From Novosphingobium fuchskuhlense (lineage in GTDB: Bacteria; Pseudomonadota; Alphaproteobacteria; Sphingomonadales; Sphingomonadaceae): a stretch of DNA of 64,000 nt. The notes under the pieces are model-generated. The model ran no database searches. It worked only from the letters and a program-made list of their open reading frames with translations, and had not been told where the DNA came from. Location: the NCBI RefSeq assembly GCF_001519075.1, contig NZ_KQ954245.1, positions 124,001 to 188,000 of the forward strand. Reading direction: 5' to 3'. Below, one piece after another: positions 1 to 7,939 of this stretch. How positions within the stretch are numbered: the stretch's first letter is position 1; every line of letters begins with the position of its first letter. A program made the translations under genes and the position numbers.

Positions 1-1272
1 CGCACCGAAGTGCTGGCGGGGTTCACCACGTTCCTGACGATGGCCTATATCGTGCTCGTCAACCCGGCGATCCTGGGGCAGGCGGGGCTGCCGGTGGCAT
101 CGGTGGCGGCGGCGACCTGCTTTGCCGCCGCCTTTGCCTCGATTCTGATGGGGCTCGTGGCGAACACGCCGCTGGCGCTCGCGCCGGGCATGGGGCTCAA
201 CGCCTATTTCAGTTTCACGGTGGTGCAGCAGATGGGCGTGCCCTGGCCGGTGGCGCTGGGCTGCGTGTTCCTGTCGGGCGTCGCCTTCCTGATCCTGACC
301 TTGACGGGGGTGCGGCAGCTGATCGTCTCGGTCATCCCGCAGCATCTGTTTGCGGCGGTCGCGGGCGGCATCGGCCTGTTCATCGGCTTTATCGGGCTCA
401 AGGATGCCGGGATCGTGGTGGCCAATCCGGCGACCTTTGTGGCGCTGGGCAGCGTGACGCAGCCGGGGCCTGCGCTGGCGCTGTTCGGCCTCGTGATCAT
501 CGGCACGCTTTCAGTGTGGAATGTGCGCGCGGCCATGCTGATCGGGATCGTGCTGACGACCCTGGCCGGCTGGGTCATGGGGCAGGTCCATGCGCCGACC
601 GAGCCATACAGCCTCGCCGCGCTGACGGCGACGGCGTTCAAGCTCGACATCCCGGGCGTCTTCGGCCTTTCGGGGAAGGCCGGGCTGGGGCTGCTCGAAA
701 TCCTGTTCGTGTTCCTCTTCGTCGACCTGTTCGACAATATCGGAACGCTGGTGGCGGTGACCAAGCGTGCCGGACTGATGGACAAGCAGGGCAGGATTCC
801 GGGCCTCAACCGCATACTGATGACCGATGCCGTGGCGACGATGGTGGGCGCGGTGGCGGGCACCTCCACCGTGACCAGCTATGTCGAAAGCGCTGCGGGC
901 GTGCAGGCGGGCGGGCGCACGGGGCTGACGGCGGTGGTATGCGGCCTGCTGTTCCTCGCGACCATGTTCGTGGCGCCTTACGCCAGCCTCGTGCCGCTGG
1001 CGGCGACCGCACCGGCGCTCGTGGTGGTGGGCGGGCTGATGCTGCTGCCCTTGACCGAGGTGGACTGGGAGGACCCGATGGCTGCGATCCCGGCGTTCCT
1101 GACAGTGGCGATGATCCCGCTGACGTTCTCGATCGCCAATGGCCTGGCCTTCGGCATCACGGCGCACGCCTTCCTCAAGCTGATCAAGGGCGAGGCGAGC
1201 TTCAAGGACTGGTTTCTCTACACGCTCGCCGCGCTGTTCGTGGCGCGCTTTGCCTGGATGGCTGCGGCATGA
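1..1272 (+). CDS. NCS2-family purine base permease (5' end cut by window)
   Basis: Inner-membrane carrier that would import purine bases (adenine, guanine, hypoxanthine or xanthine) by proton symport. The visible 423 residues begin with RTEVLAGFTTFLTMAYI, the conserved first segment of the AzgA/PbuG branch of NCS2. They also carry the GMGLNAYF motif near residue 65 and many hydrophobic helices. Only a short N-terminus is missing, because family members have about 430-450 residues. The gene overlaps the next one by 4 bp (ATGA) and heads a purine-degradation operon, which supports a purine substrate. The exact base cannot be read from the sequence. The promoter lies outside the window. Confidence 0.9.
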   Translation, partial: RTEVLAGFTTFLTMAYIVLVNPAILGQAGLPVASVAAATCFAAAFASILMGLVANTPLALAPGMGLNAYFSFTVVQQMGVPWPVALGCVFLSGVAFLILTLTGVRQLIVSVIPQHLFAAVAGGIGLFIGFIGLKDAGIVVANPATFVALGSVTQPGPALALFGLVIIGTLSVWNVRAAMLIGIVLTTLAGWVMGQVHAPTEPYSLAALTATAFKLDIPGVFGLSGKAGLGLLEILFVFLFVDLFDNIGTLVAVTKRAGLMDKQGRIPGLNRILMTDAVATMVGAVAGTSTVTSYVESAAGVQAGGRTGLTAVVCGLLFLATMFVAPYASLVPLAATAPALVVVGGLMLLPLTEVDWEDPMAAIPAFLTVAMIPLTFSIANGLAFGITAHAFLKLIKGEASFKDWFLYTLAALFVARFAWMAAA

Positions 1273-2195
1273 TGCGCCGTGCTTTCCTGATCTTTGCGGC
1301 ACTCGTGGCGACACCCGCCGCTGCCCAGAAGCTCGACGATACGCCGCGCACGGTGGTGATGACGGCATTCTATCCCGAGTGGCATTCGCTTGTCCCGATG
1401 ATCAAGGATGCCAGGGAGCATACGATCAACGGCAACACCTTTCTGACGGGAACGTTGGAAGGCAAGCCGGTCGTGCTGATGCAGAGCGGCGTCAGCGTGG
1501 TGAATGCGGCGATGAGCACGCAGCTGGTGCTTGACCGGTTCACCGTGAAGCGCATCGTATTTTCAGGCATCGCGGGCGGCGTCGATCCGGCGCTCTCCAT
1601 CGGCGATGTCGTGGTGCCCCAGGACTGGGGCCAGTATCTCGAGGGCTCGTTCGCGCGGATGACGAAGCGCGGGTGGGTCGCGCCGGACAAGGGCGATGCG
1701 CAATCGCCTGCGAACTGGAACTTCCTCTTCCCGCGCGGCACGCTGATCACCACGCCAAGCGCGCCGATGAAGCGGGTCTACCGGATCCCGGTCGATGCCG
1801 ATCTGCTGGCGCTGGCGCAGAAGGTGGTGCCCACCATCACGCTGGAGCGCTGCGTGCCGGCTTCGGAAAAGATGCGCGCAGGATCGGCGCTGTGCCTGCC
1901 GAAGACGCCCAAGGTCATGGTCGGCGGGACGGGCGTGACGGCGGGCATCTATGCCGACAACGCCGCGTTCCGCGTCTACCTCCAGAAGGCGTGGAAGGCC
2001 CGCGTGCTCGATATGGAAAGCGCCGCGGTGATGCAGGTGGCGATGAGCAATGCGGTGCCGGCCATCGTGTTCCGCAGCCTGTCCGACCTTGCCGGCGGCG
2101 ATCCGCACAAGAACATGGAATATGTCTTCGAGCATCTCTCCTCGGCCAATTCGGCGCACGTGGTGCGGGCCTTCGTCGCGGCCTTGCCTGACTGA
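1269..2195 (+). CDS. Secreted nucleoside phosphorylase-superfamily nucleosidase (PNP/MTAN-like)
   Basis: 308 residues. An N-terminal signal peptide (about residues 1-21, ending in PAAAQ) predicts export to the periplasm. The rest matches the PNP/UDP phosphorylase superfamily. It has an early GIAGGVDP glycine motif, the substrate-binding DMESAAV segment and a late SDLAGG motif carrying the acid residue used in purine-base release in MTA/SAH nucleosidases. The inferred job is cleavage of the N-glycosidic bond of purine nucleosides outside the cytoplasm, so that the upstream permease can import the freed base. Hydrolysis or phosphorolysis cannot be told apart here. It overlaps the permease by ATGA and the next gene by TGATG. 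Confidence 0.8.
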   Translation: MMRRAFLIFAALVATPAAAQKLDDTPRTVVMTAFYPEWHSLVPMIKDAREHTINGNTFLTGTLEGKPVVLMQSGVSVVNAAMSTQLVLDRFTVKRIVFSGIAGGVDPALSIGDVVVPQDWGQYLEGSFARMTKRGWVAPDKGDAQSPANWNFLFPRGTLITTPSAPMKRVYRIPVDADLLALAQKVVPTITLERCVPASEKMRAGSALCLPKTPKVMVGGTGVTAGIYADNAAFRVYLQKAWKARVLDMESAAVMQVAMSNAVPAIVFRSLSDLAGGDPHKNMEYVFEHLSSANSAHVVRAFVAALPD

Positions 2196-3778
2196 TGGAC
2201 CTGACAACCGTCTCGGGCCGGAAGGGCATGGTCTCCGCACCGCACCGGCTGGCGGCGGAGGCGGGCCTGTCCGTGCTGCAGGACGGCGGCAATGCGGTGG
2301 AGGCGACGGTCGCGGTCGCGGCGTGTCTCGCGGTGGTCTATCCGCATATGACCGGGATCGGCGGGGACGGGTTCTGGGTGATCCATGAGCCCGATGGCGC
2401 GGTGCACGGCATCCACGGCTGCGGCGGGGCGGCGGGGGCGATCTCGCTGGAGATGTATGCGGGGCTGGCGACGGTGCCGTTTCGCGGGCCCTTGGCGGCG
2501 AATACGGTGGCGGGGACGATTTCCGGCTGGGCGGCGGCGCTGGCGAGCGCAGGCGGATCGCTGCCGCTGGAGCGGCTGGTGCGCGATGCCATCGCCCTTG
2601 CCGAGGCAGGCGTGGCAGTGACGGCGGGGCAGGCAGCGATTGCGGCAGCCAAGGGGCCGGAACTGCGCGTGCAGCCGGGGGCCTATGCGGCGACATTCGA
2701 GCCAGACGGGCAACCGCTGCGGGAGGGCGATGTGCTGCGGCAGCCGGTGCTGGCGCAGACCTTGCGGCGGCTCTGCGCGGAGGGGCTGGAGAGCTTCTAC
2801 ACTGGCGCGCTGGCGGCGGACATTGCAGCGGATCTGGCCTTGCTGGGAAGTCCGGTTTCGGCAGCGGATCTGGCGGCCCATTTGGCGACGCGGCCCGAGC
2901 CGCTTACCACGCCGATCAAGGGCGCACAGCTCTGGAACAGCGCGCCGCCGACGCAAGGCTTTGCCTCGCTGCTGATCCTGGCGCTGTTTGACCGGCTGGC
3001 GGCGGATACTGCGGACGGGTTCGACCATGTGCACGGGCTGGTCGAGGCAACCAAGCAGGCGTTTCTGCTGCGCGACCGGCATGTGGGCGATCCGGCGTTG
3101 ACCGGATTCGATTTTCAGGGGCTGCTGGATGATGCGGTGACGCTGGATGCTTTGGCGGCGGGGATCGATCCGGCGCAAGCCTTTGCGTGGCCGCAGCCGC
3201 CGCAGTGGGGGGATACCTGCTGGTTCGGGGCGGCGGACGGCGAGGGGCGCGTGGTGAGCGCGATCCAGTCGACCTATTTCGAGTTCGGCTCGGGGCTGGT
3301 GCTGCCGAGGACGGGGATCACCTGGCAGAACCGGGGGAGCAGTTTCCGATTGGCGCAAAGTGGCTGGAATGCGCTGAAGCCGCACCGCAAGCCGTTCCAT
3401 ACGCTCAATCCGGCGCTCGCGAAGTTCGATGATGGGCGGGTCATGGCCTATGGCACGATGGGCGGTGAGGGCCAGCCGCAGACGCAAGCCGCGCTGTTTA
3501 CGCGCTATGCGCGGTTCGGTGCGGACTTGCAGGCGGCGATCAGCGCACCGCGCTGGCTGCTGGGGCGCACGTGGGGGGATCAATCGACCACGCTCAAACT
3601 GGAAGATGGCTTTGCGCCGGAGCTTTACGCGGCGCTGGAAGCGGCGGGCCATGCGGTGGAGCGCGTCGGGCCGCTGACCGCAATGATGGGCCATGCGGGT
3701 GCCATCGTGCGCCATCCAGACGGGCGGCTTGATGGCGCGACCGATCCGCGCAGCGATGGCGGGGTGGCAGCATGGTGA
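2195..3778 (+). CDS. hpxW: Oxamate amidohydrolase proenzyme, HpxW type (gamma-glutamyltransferase family)
   Basis: 527-residue Ntn-hydrolase of the gamma-glutamyltransferase superfamily. It resembles Klebsiella HpxW, which splits oxamate into oxalate and ammonia. Features seen are an N-terminal GMVSAPHxLAAEAG segment, HMTGIGGDGFW, PPTQGFASL, and the autoprocessing region GDTCWFGAAD. In that region Thr341 would become the N-terminal nucleophile of the small subunit after self-cleavage. GTMGGEGQPQTQA near the C-terminus is also typical. No signal peptide is visible, unlike true periplasmic Ggt. Its place beside allantoate and ureidoglycine genes supports the oxamate role over glutathione breakdown. 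The start overlaps the preceding stop by 1 bp (TGATG). Confidence 0.78.
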   Translation: MDLTTVSGRKGMVSAPHRLAAEAGLSVLQDGGNAVEATVAVAACLAVVYPHMTGIGGDGFWVIHEPDGAVHGIHGCGGAAGAISLEMYAGLATVPFRGPLAANTVAGTISGWAAALASAGGSLPLERLVRDAIALAEAGVAVTAGQAAIAAAKGPELRVQPGAYAATFEPDGQPLREGDVLRQPVLAQTLRRLCAEGLESFYTGALAADIAADLALLGSPVSAADLAAHLATRPEPLTTPIKGAQLWNSAPPTQGFASLLILALFDRLAADTADGFDHVHGLVEATKQAFLLRDRHVGDPALTGFDFQGLLDDAVTLDALAAGIDPAQAFAWPQPPQWGDTCWFGAADGEGRVVSAIQSTYFEFGSGLVLPRTGITWQNRGSSFRLAQSGWNALKPHRKPFHTLNPALAKFDDGRVMAYGTMGGEGQPQTQAALFTRYARFGADLQAAISAPRWLLGRTWGDQSTTLKLEDGFAPELYAALEAAGHAVERVGPLTAMMGHAGAIVRHPDGRLDGATDPRSDGGVAAW

Positions 3779-5013
3779 TGGCCAAAGTCTCTGGCGGCGC
3801 CCGGGCTGTCGCGCGTTGCGATACGCTGGCGAAAGCGCCGTTCAGTGACAGTGCCGACGGGCTGACGCGGACCTATCTTTCGCCTGCCTACCACGCCGCG
3901 CAGGACCAGCTGGCCGAATGGATGGCCGGGGCCGGGATGAGCGTGCGGCGCGATGCGGCAGCGAACCTGATCGGGCGTTATGAGGCGCGCAAGCCGGGCG
4001 CACCGGCGCTGGTGATCGGCAGCCATGTCGACAGCGTGCGCGGTGCGGGGGCCTATGACGGTCCGCTGGGGATATTGCTGGGAATTGAAGCGGTTGCAGC
4101 GCTTTCCTCAGGCGGCGTGCAGATGCCCTTTGCGGTGGAGGTCTATGCGTTCGGGGATGAGGAAGGCTCGCGCTTCCCGGCGGCAATGCTGACCAGCCGG
4201 GCGGTGGCGGGAACGCTTGATCCCGCCGCGCTGGATGTGGCGGACCGTGATGGGGTGCGGCTGGGCGATCTGCTGGATCTGGCGGCGTATCCCTCTGCCG
4301 CACGCAGGCCCGGTGACGTGATCGCCTATCTCGAGGCCCATATCGAGCAGGGGCCAGTGCTGGAGGCCGAGGGGCTGGCGCTGGGCACCGTGACCGGGAT
4401 CGCGGCGCAATTGCGTTTCGAGATCGGGCTTTCAGGAACCGCGGGCCATGCCGGGACGACGGCCATGGGCCTCAGGCGCGATGCCGTGGCGGGCATGGCC
4501 GAGATGGTGCTGGCGGCCGAGGAGGTCGCGACGGCGGGCCCGGCCGATCTGGTGGCGACCGTGGGGGTGGTCGAGGTGCCTTCAGGCGCGGCCAATGTGA
4601 TTGCCGGACGCAGCCGCTTCACGCTTGATGTGCGGGCCGGCCATGCAGCGGTCCGCGACCGGGCGGCAGATGAGATCCTGCGCCGCTTTCGCACGATCGC
4701 GGGGCGGCGCGACCTCGGGCTCTCGGTGCGGCAGGTGCATGATCTGCCCGCAAGCCCCTGCGATGCGGGGCTGATGGACCTGCTCGATGCCGCCATGGCA
4801 GAGGCGGGGCACCGGCCCTTCCGGCTGGTTTCGGGCGCAGGGCACGATGCGATGATCATGGCCGCGCTGTGCCCCACCGCCATGCTGTTCCTGCGCTGCC
4901 GGGGCGGGGTGAGCCACAATCCGGCCGAACATGTCGAACCGGCAGACGCACAAGCGGCGCTGGACGTGATGTCCGGCTTTATCAGACTCCTGGGAGCGAA
5001 ATGTGACGCTTGA
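3772..5013 (+). CDS. allC: Allantoate amidohydrolase (M20 metallopeptidase family)
   Basis: 413-residue member of the M20 N-carbamoyl-amino-acid hydrolase/allantoate amidohydrolase family (AllC; HpxK in Klebsiella). It would convert allantoate to ureidoglycine, releasing CO2 and ammonia. Metal-binding motifs are visible: GSHVDSV, GDEEGSRFP, HIEQGPVLE, the dimerisation-domain GTAGHAGTTAMGLRRDA, and SGAGHDAM near the C-terminus. A hydantoin-derived N-carbamoyl amino acid is the usual alternative substrate. Here the neighbours puuE and pucG make allantoate the natural choice. ATG at 3772 has GGGGTGG about 6 bp upstream and overlaps hpxW by 7 bp. A second in-frame ATG at 3778 is an alternative. 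Confidence 0.87.
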   Translation: MVMAKVSGGARAVARCDTLAKAPFSDSADGLTRTYLSPAYHAAQDQLAEWMAGAGMSVRRDAAANLIGRYEARKPGAPALVIGSHVDSVRGAGAYDGPLGILLGIEAVAALSSGGVQMPFAVEVYAFGDEEGSRFPAAMLTSRAVAGTLDPAALDVADRDGVRLGDLLDLAAYPSAARRPGDVIAYLEAHIEQGPVLEAEGLALGTVTGIAAQLRFEIGLSGTAGHAGTTAMGLRRDAVAGMAEMVLAAEEVATAGPADLVATVGVVEVPSGAANVIAGRSRFTLDVRAGHAAVRDRAADEILRRFRTIAGRRDLGLSVRQVHDLPASPCDAGLMDLLDAAMAEAGHRPFRLVSGAGHDAMIMAALCPTAMLFLRCRGGVSHNPAEHVEPADAQAALDVMSGFIRLLGAKCDA

Positions 5014-6241
5014 TCCCACCTTGTTCGGCGAGATCGATCCGCCGCAGCGCCTGCTGATGGGGCCGGGTCCGGTCAACGCCCACCCGCGCGTGCTGCGCGC
5101 GATGGCGGCCGACCTGCTCGGCCAGTTCGATCCCGAGATGACCGGGTTCATGAACCAGGTCATGGCGCTCTATCGCCCAGTGTTCGGGACCGAGAACCAG
5201 TGGACCATGCTGATCGATGGCACCGCGCGCGCCGCGATCGAGGCTTCGCTGGTGAGCCTGGTCGAACCGGGCGACACGGTGCTGGTGGTGAACTTCGGGC
5301 GGTTTGGCCTGCTGCTGACCGAAATCCTGACACGGCTGGGCGCGCGGATCGAGACGGTGAGCGCGCCCTGGGGCGAAGTCGTGCCGATGGACGCGATTGC
5401 CGACGCGATCGAGCACCATGGCCCCAAGGTCGTGACGACGGTGCACGGCGATACCTCGACCACGATGGCGCAGCCGCTCGACGGGCTGGGCGCGCTTTGC
5501 AAGGCGGCGGGGGCTTATCTCTACGTCGATGCCTGCGCGACACTGGGCGGCATGGAGATCGCGGCAGACCGCTGGGGCGTCGACGTGGTGACGGCAGGCT
5601 TGCAGAAGTGCCTCGGCGGGCCTTCGGGTTCGGCGCCGATCACGATTTCGGACCGGGCGGCGGAGCGCATTTTTGCGCGGCGGCATGTCGAGCAGGGCAT
5701 CCGCCGCGCTGATATCGCCGACGGGACGGGCCCGCGCATCCCGTCCAACTACTTCGATCTCGCGATGATCATGGACTATTGGTCCGAGAAGCGGCTCAAC
5801 CACCACACCGAGGCGACCTCGATGCTCTATGCCGCGCGGGAATGCGCGCGGGTGGCGCTGGGCGAGGGGCTGGAACAGCGCTTTGCCCGGCACCGCAAGG
5901 CGGGCGCGGCGATGACGGCGGGGGTCCGCGCCATGGGCCTCACCGTATATGGCGATGACGCGCACCGGATGACCAATGTGACCGGGGTTCATATCCCCGA
6001 CGGCGTCGATGGCGAGGCGATCCGCACCGCGATGCGGGCGCATTTCGAAATCGAGATCGGCACCGCGTTTGGGCCGCTTCAGGGCAGGATCTGGCGGCTG
6101 GGCGCGATGGGCTACAACGCGATGAAGCACAAGGTGCTGCTGACCTTGGTGGCGCTCGAGGCCTGTCTGACGGCGGCTGGCCACAAGGTTCCGCTCGGCG
6201 CTGCGGTGCCGGCGGCGATTGCGGCGTGGGAGGCGGCATGA
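5003..6241 (+). CDS. pucG: (S)-ureidoglycine--glyoxylate aminotransferase (PucG/HpxJ type)
   Basis: 412-residue PLP enzyme of the class V alanine-glyoxylate aminotransferase family. It opens with LLMGPGPVNAHPRVLRAM and has the PLP-lysine region AGLQKCLGGPSG, typical of PucG and HpxJ. These transfer the amino group of unstable ureidoglycine to an oxo acid such as glyoxylate, giving oxalurate. It sits directly between allC, which makes ureidoglycine, and puuE, and shares an operon with hpxW and hpxZ of the oxalurate branch, so this role is preferred over serine-glyoxylate aminotransferase. The GTG start at 5003 has a GGGAG ribosome-binding site and overlaps allC by 11 bp. Confidence 0.85.
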   Translation: MTLDPTLFGEIDPPQRLLMGPGPVNAHPRVLRAMAADLLGQFDPEMTGFMNQVMALYRPVFGTENQWTMLIDGTARAAIEASLVSLVEPGDTVLVVNFGRFGLLLTEILTRLGARIETVSAPWGEVVPMDAIADAIEHHGPKVVTTVHGDTSTTMAQPLDGLGALCKAAGAYLYVDACATLGGMEIAADRWGVDVVTAGLQKCLGGPSGSAPITISDRAAERIFARRHVEQGIRRADIADGTGPRIPSNYFDLAMIMDYWSEKRLNHHTEATSMLYAARECARVALGEGLEQRFARHRKAGAAMTAGVRAMGLTVYGDDAHRMTNVTGVHIPDGVDGEAIRTAMRAHFEIEIGTAFGPLQGRIWRLGAMGYNAMKHKVLLTLVALEACLTAAGHKVPLGAAVPAAIAAWEAA

Positions 6242-7125
6242 CGTCACCCAGAGACCTTGTCGGCTATGGCGCGACCCCGCCCGAGGCCCGCTGGCCGGGC
6301 GGGGCAAAAGTCGCCGTGCAGTTCGTGATCAACTACGAGGAGGGCGCTGAGAACTCGGTCCTCAACGGTGACAAGGGTTCCGAGGCGTTCCTTTCGGATA
6401 TGGTGGGAGCGGCAAGCCATCCGGCGCGGGCGATGGCGATGGAGAGCCTCTACGAATACGGCAGCCGCGCCGGGTTCTGGCGGCTGCATCGGTTGTTCAC
6501 GGCGCGCCGTGTGCCGGTGACGGTGTTCGGCGTGGCCATGGCCATGACGGCCAATCCGGCGGCGGTCGAGGCCATGCTGGCGGCGGGCTGGGAGATCGCG
6601 AGCCATGGATATCGCTGGATCGACTACCAGTACGTGCCTGAAGAGGTGGAGCGCGAGCATATCGCGAAGGCCATCGCGCTGCATACCGAGCTGACCGGCG
6701 CGCGGCCGCTGGGGTGGTATCAGGGGCGGACCTCGCCGAACACGGCGCGGCTCGTGGTGGAGGAGGGCGGCTTCCTTTACGATGCGGACAGCTATGCCGA
6801 TGACCTGCCATACTGGGATCGGCGGCATGGGGGGCCGCAACTGATCGTGCCCTATTCGCTCGATGCCAACGACATGAAGATCGTGTCGCTGAATGGTTTC
6901 ACCGAAGGCGAGCAGTTTTTCAGATACTTGCGCGACACTTTCGAGCAGCTGCGCGAGGAAGGCGGGCGGATGATGTCGGTCGGCCTCCATGGGCGTGTTG
7001 CGGGCCGTCCGGGCCGGGCGCGGGCGGTGGCGCGGTTTGTCGATCATGTGATCGCCAGCGGAGATGCGTGGATCGCGCGGCGGGTGGATATCGCGCGGCA
7101 CTGGGCGGCGGAGCATCCGGCATGA
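6238..7125 (+). CDS. puuE: Allantoinase PuuE (polysaccharide deacetylase fold)
   Basis: 295-residue NodB/polysaccharide-deacetylase-like protein matching PuuE, the cofactor-independent allantoinase that opens (S)-allantoin to allantoate. Marks seen are DLVGYGATPPEARWPGGAKVA, the FVINYEEGAENS segment, EYGSRAGFWR, ASHGYRWIDYQ, and GWYQGRTSPNTRL-like text (GRTSPNTARL here). True deacetylases keep a metal site, whereas PuuE proteins bind substrate in the same pocket. The ATG at 6238 overlaps the upstream stop as ATGA. A GTG at 6226 is in frame but has a poorer spaced ribosome-binding site. The puuE-hpxZ-uraD-puuD order fits a pathway cluster. Confidence 0.92.
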   Translation: MTSPRDLVGYGATPPEARWPGGAKVAVQFVINYEEGAENSVLNGDKGSEAFLSDMVGAASHPARAMAMESLYEYGSRAGFWRLHRLFTARRVPVTVFGVAMAMTANPAAVEAMLAAGWEIASHGYRWIDYQYVPEEVEREHIAKAIALHTELTGARPLGWYQGRTSPNTARLVVEEGGFLYDADSYADDLPYWDRRHGGPQLIVPYSLDANDMKIVSLNGFTEGEQFFRYLRDTFEQLREEGGRMMSVGLHGRVAGRPGRARAVARFVDHVIASGDAWIARRVDIARHWAAEHPA

Positions 7126-7502
7126 GGGTGAATGATCCCGAACTGCTTGCGGAAATGACCGCGGCCTTCGCAGAGTACGAGCGTGCGCTGATGGCGGATG
7201 ATCTCCCGGCGATGGACGCGCTGTTTCACAACGCGCCGACGACCAACCGCTTTGGCGTGGGCGAAGTGCTGTGGGGGATCGAAGCGATCCGCAAGTTTCG
7301 GAAAGGTCGCGGCGGATCGCCGCAGCGGCGGCTGGGGCATGTGGCGATCACCGTCTACGGCGACACCTTCGCGACAGCGGATGCCGAGTTCTTCCGCGAG
7401 GGGAGCGACCGGCGCGGTCGTCAGAGCCAGGCCTGGGTGAAGTTTGTGGATGGCTGGAAGGTGGTTTCCGCGCATGTCAGCCTCGAAGGCGCGACCGCGT
7501 GA
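7122..7502 (+). CDS. hpxZ: Oxalurate catabolism protein HpxZ (AtzH-like, SnoaL/NTF2 fold)
   Basis: 126-residue small protein of the AtzH-like/DUF3225 type, found with oxalurate genes as HpxZ. Conserved features seen are the N-terminal RVNDPELLAEM segment, the helix AFAEYERALMADDLPAMDALF, and the FGVGEVLWGIEAIRKFR stretch. The C-terminal AWVKFVDGWKVVSAHVS strand is typical of the NTF2-like fold. No catalytic role is firmly established for HpxZ. Related AtzH proteins occur with the AtzG-AtzE amidase pair, which is homologous to HpxX-HpxY. Neither partner is in this window. ATGA overlaps join it to puuE and uraD. Confidence 0.85.
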   Translation: MRVNDPELLAEMTAAFAEYERALMADDLPAMDALFHNAPTTNRFGVGEVLWGIEAIRKFRKGRGGSPQRRLGHVAITVYGDTFATADAEFFREGSDRRGRQSQAWVKFVDGWKVVSAHVSLEGATA

Positions 7503-7939
7503 CTGCGCTGTTCGAGCATAGCCCGTGGGTCGAGGCGCGGGCGGATGCCCTGCCTTCGAGCGGGGACCGCCATGCCGACCTCATGGCGGTGGTCCATGCG
7601 GCGAGCGCGGAGGAGCAACTGGCACTGATCCGCGCGCATCCCGAGCTGGCGGGCAGGGCAGCCATTGACCGCACGCTGACCGAGGCGTCGGCGGCGGAGC
7701 AGGCGAGCGCGGGGCTCGACCGGCTGACGGCGGATGAGTTCGCGCGGTTCCATGCGCTCAATGCGGCGTACCGGGAGCGCTTCGGCTTTCCCTTCATCAT
7801 CTGCGTGCGGCTGACCGACAAGGCGGGGATTCTCGCGGCGATGGAAGCGCGGCTGGCGCAGACCCGTGAGACGGAGATCGCCACGGCTATCGCGCAGATC
7901 GGCGAAATCGTCCGCTTACGGTTGGAGGATGCGCGGTGA
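7499..7939 (+). CDS. uraD: 2-oxo-4-hydroxy-4-carboxy-5-ureidoimidazoline decarboxylase
   Basis: OHCU decarboxylase makes (S)-allantoin from the UraH product. The 146-residue protein shows the family marks FEHSPWV, LIRAHPELAG and GFPFIICV. It is about 20 residues shorter at the N-terminus than most UraD proteins, and it starts almost directly at the FEHSPW motif. The upstream in-frame DNA reads as hpxZ antisense-type filler without a better start, so the first helix seems to be missing. GTG at 7499 forms a GTGA overlap with hpxZ. The catalytic His and Glu regions are present, so activity is still likely. Confidence 0.9.
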   Translation: MTALFEHSPWVEARADALPSSGDRHADLMAVVHAASAEEQLALIRAHPELAGRAAIDRTLTEASAAEQASAGLDRLTADEFARFHALNAAYRERFGFPFIICVRLTDKAGILAAMEARLAQTRETEIATAIAQIGEIVRLRLEDAR

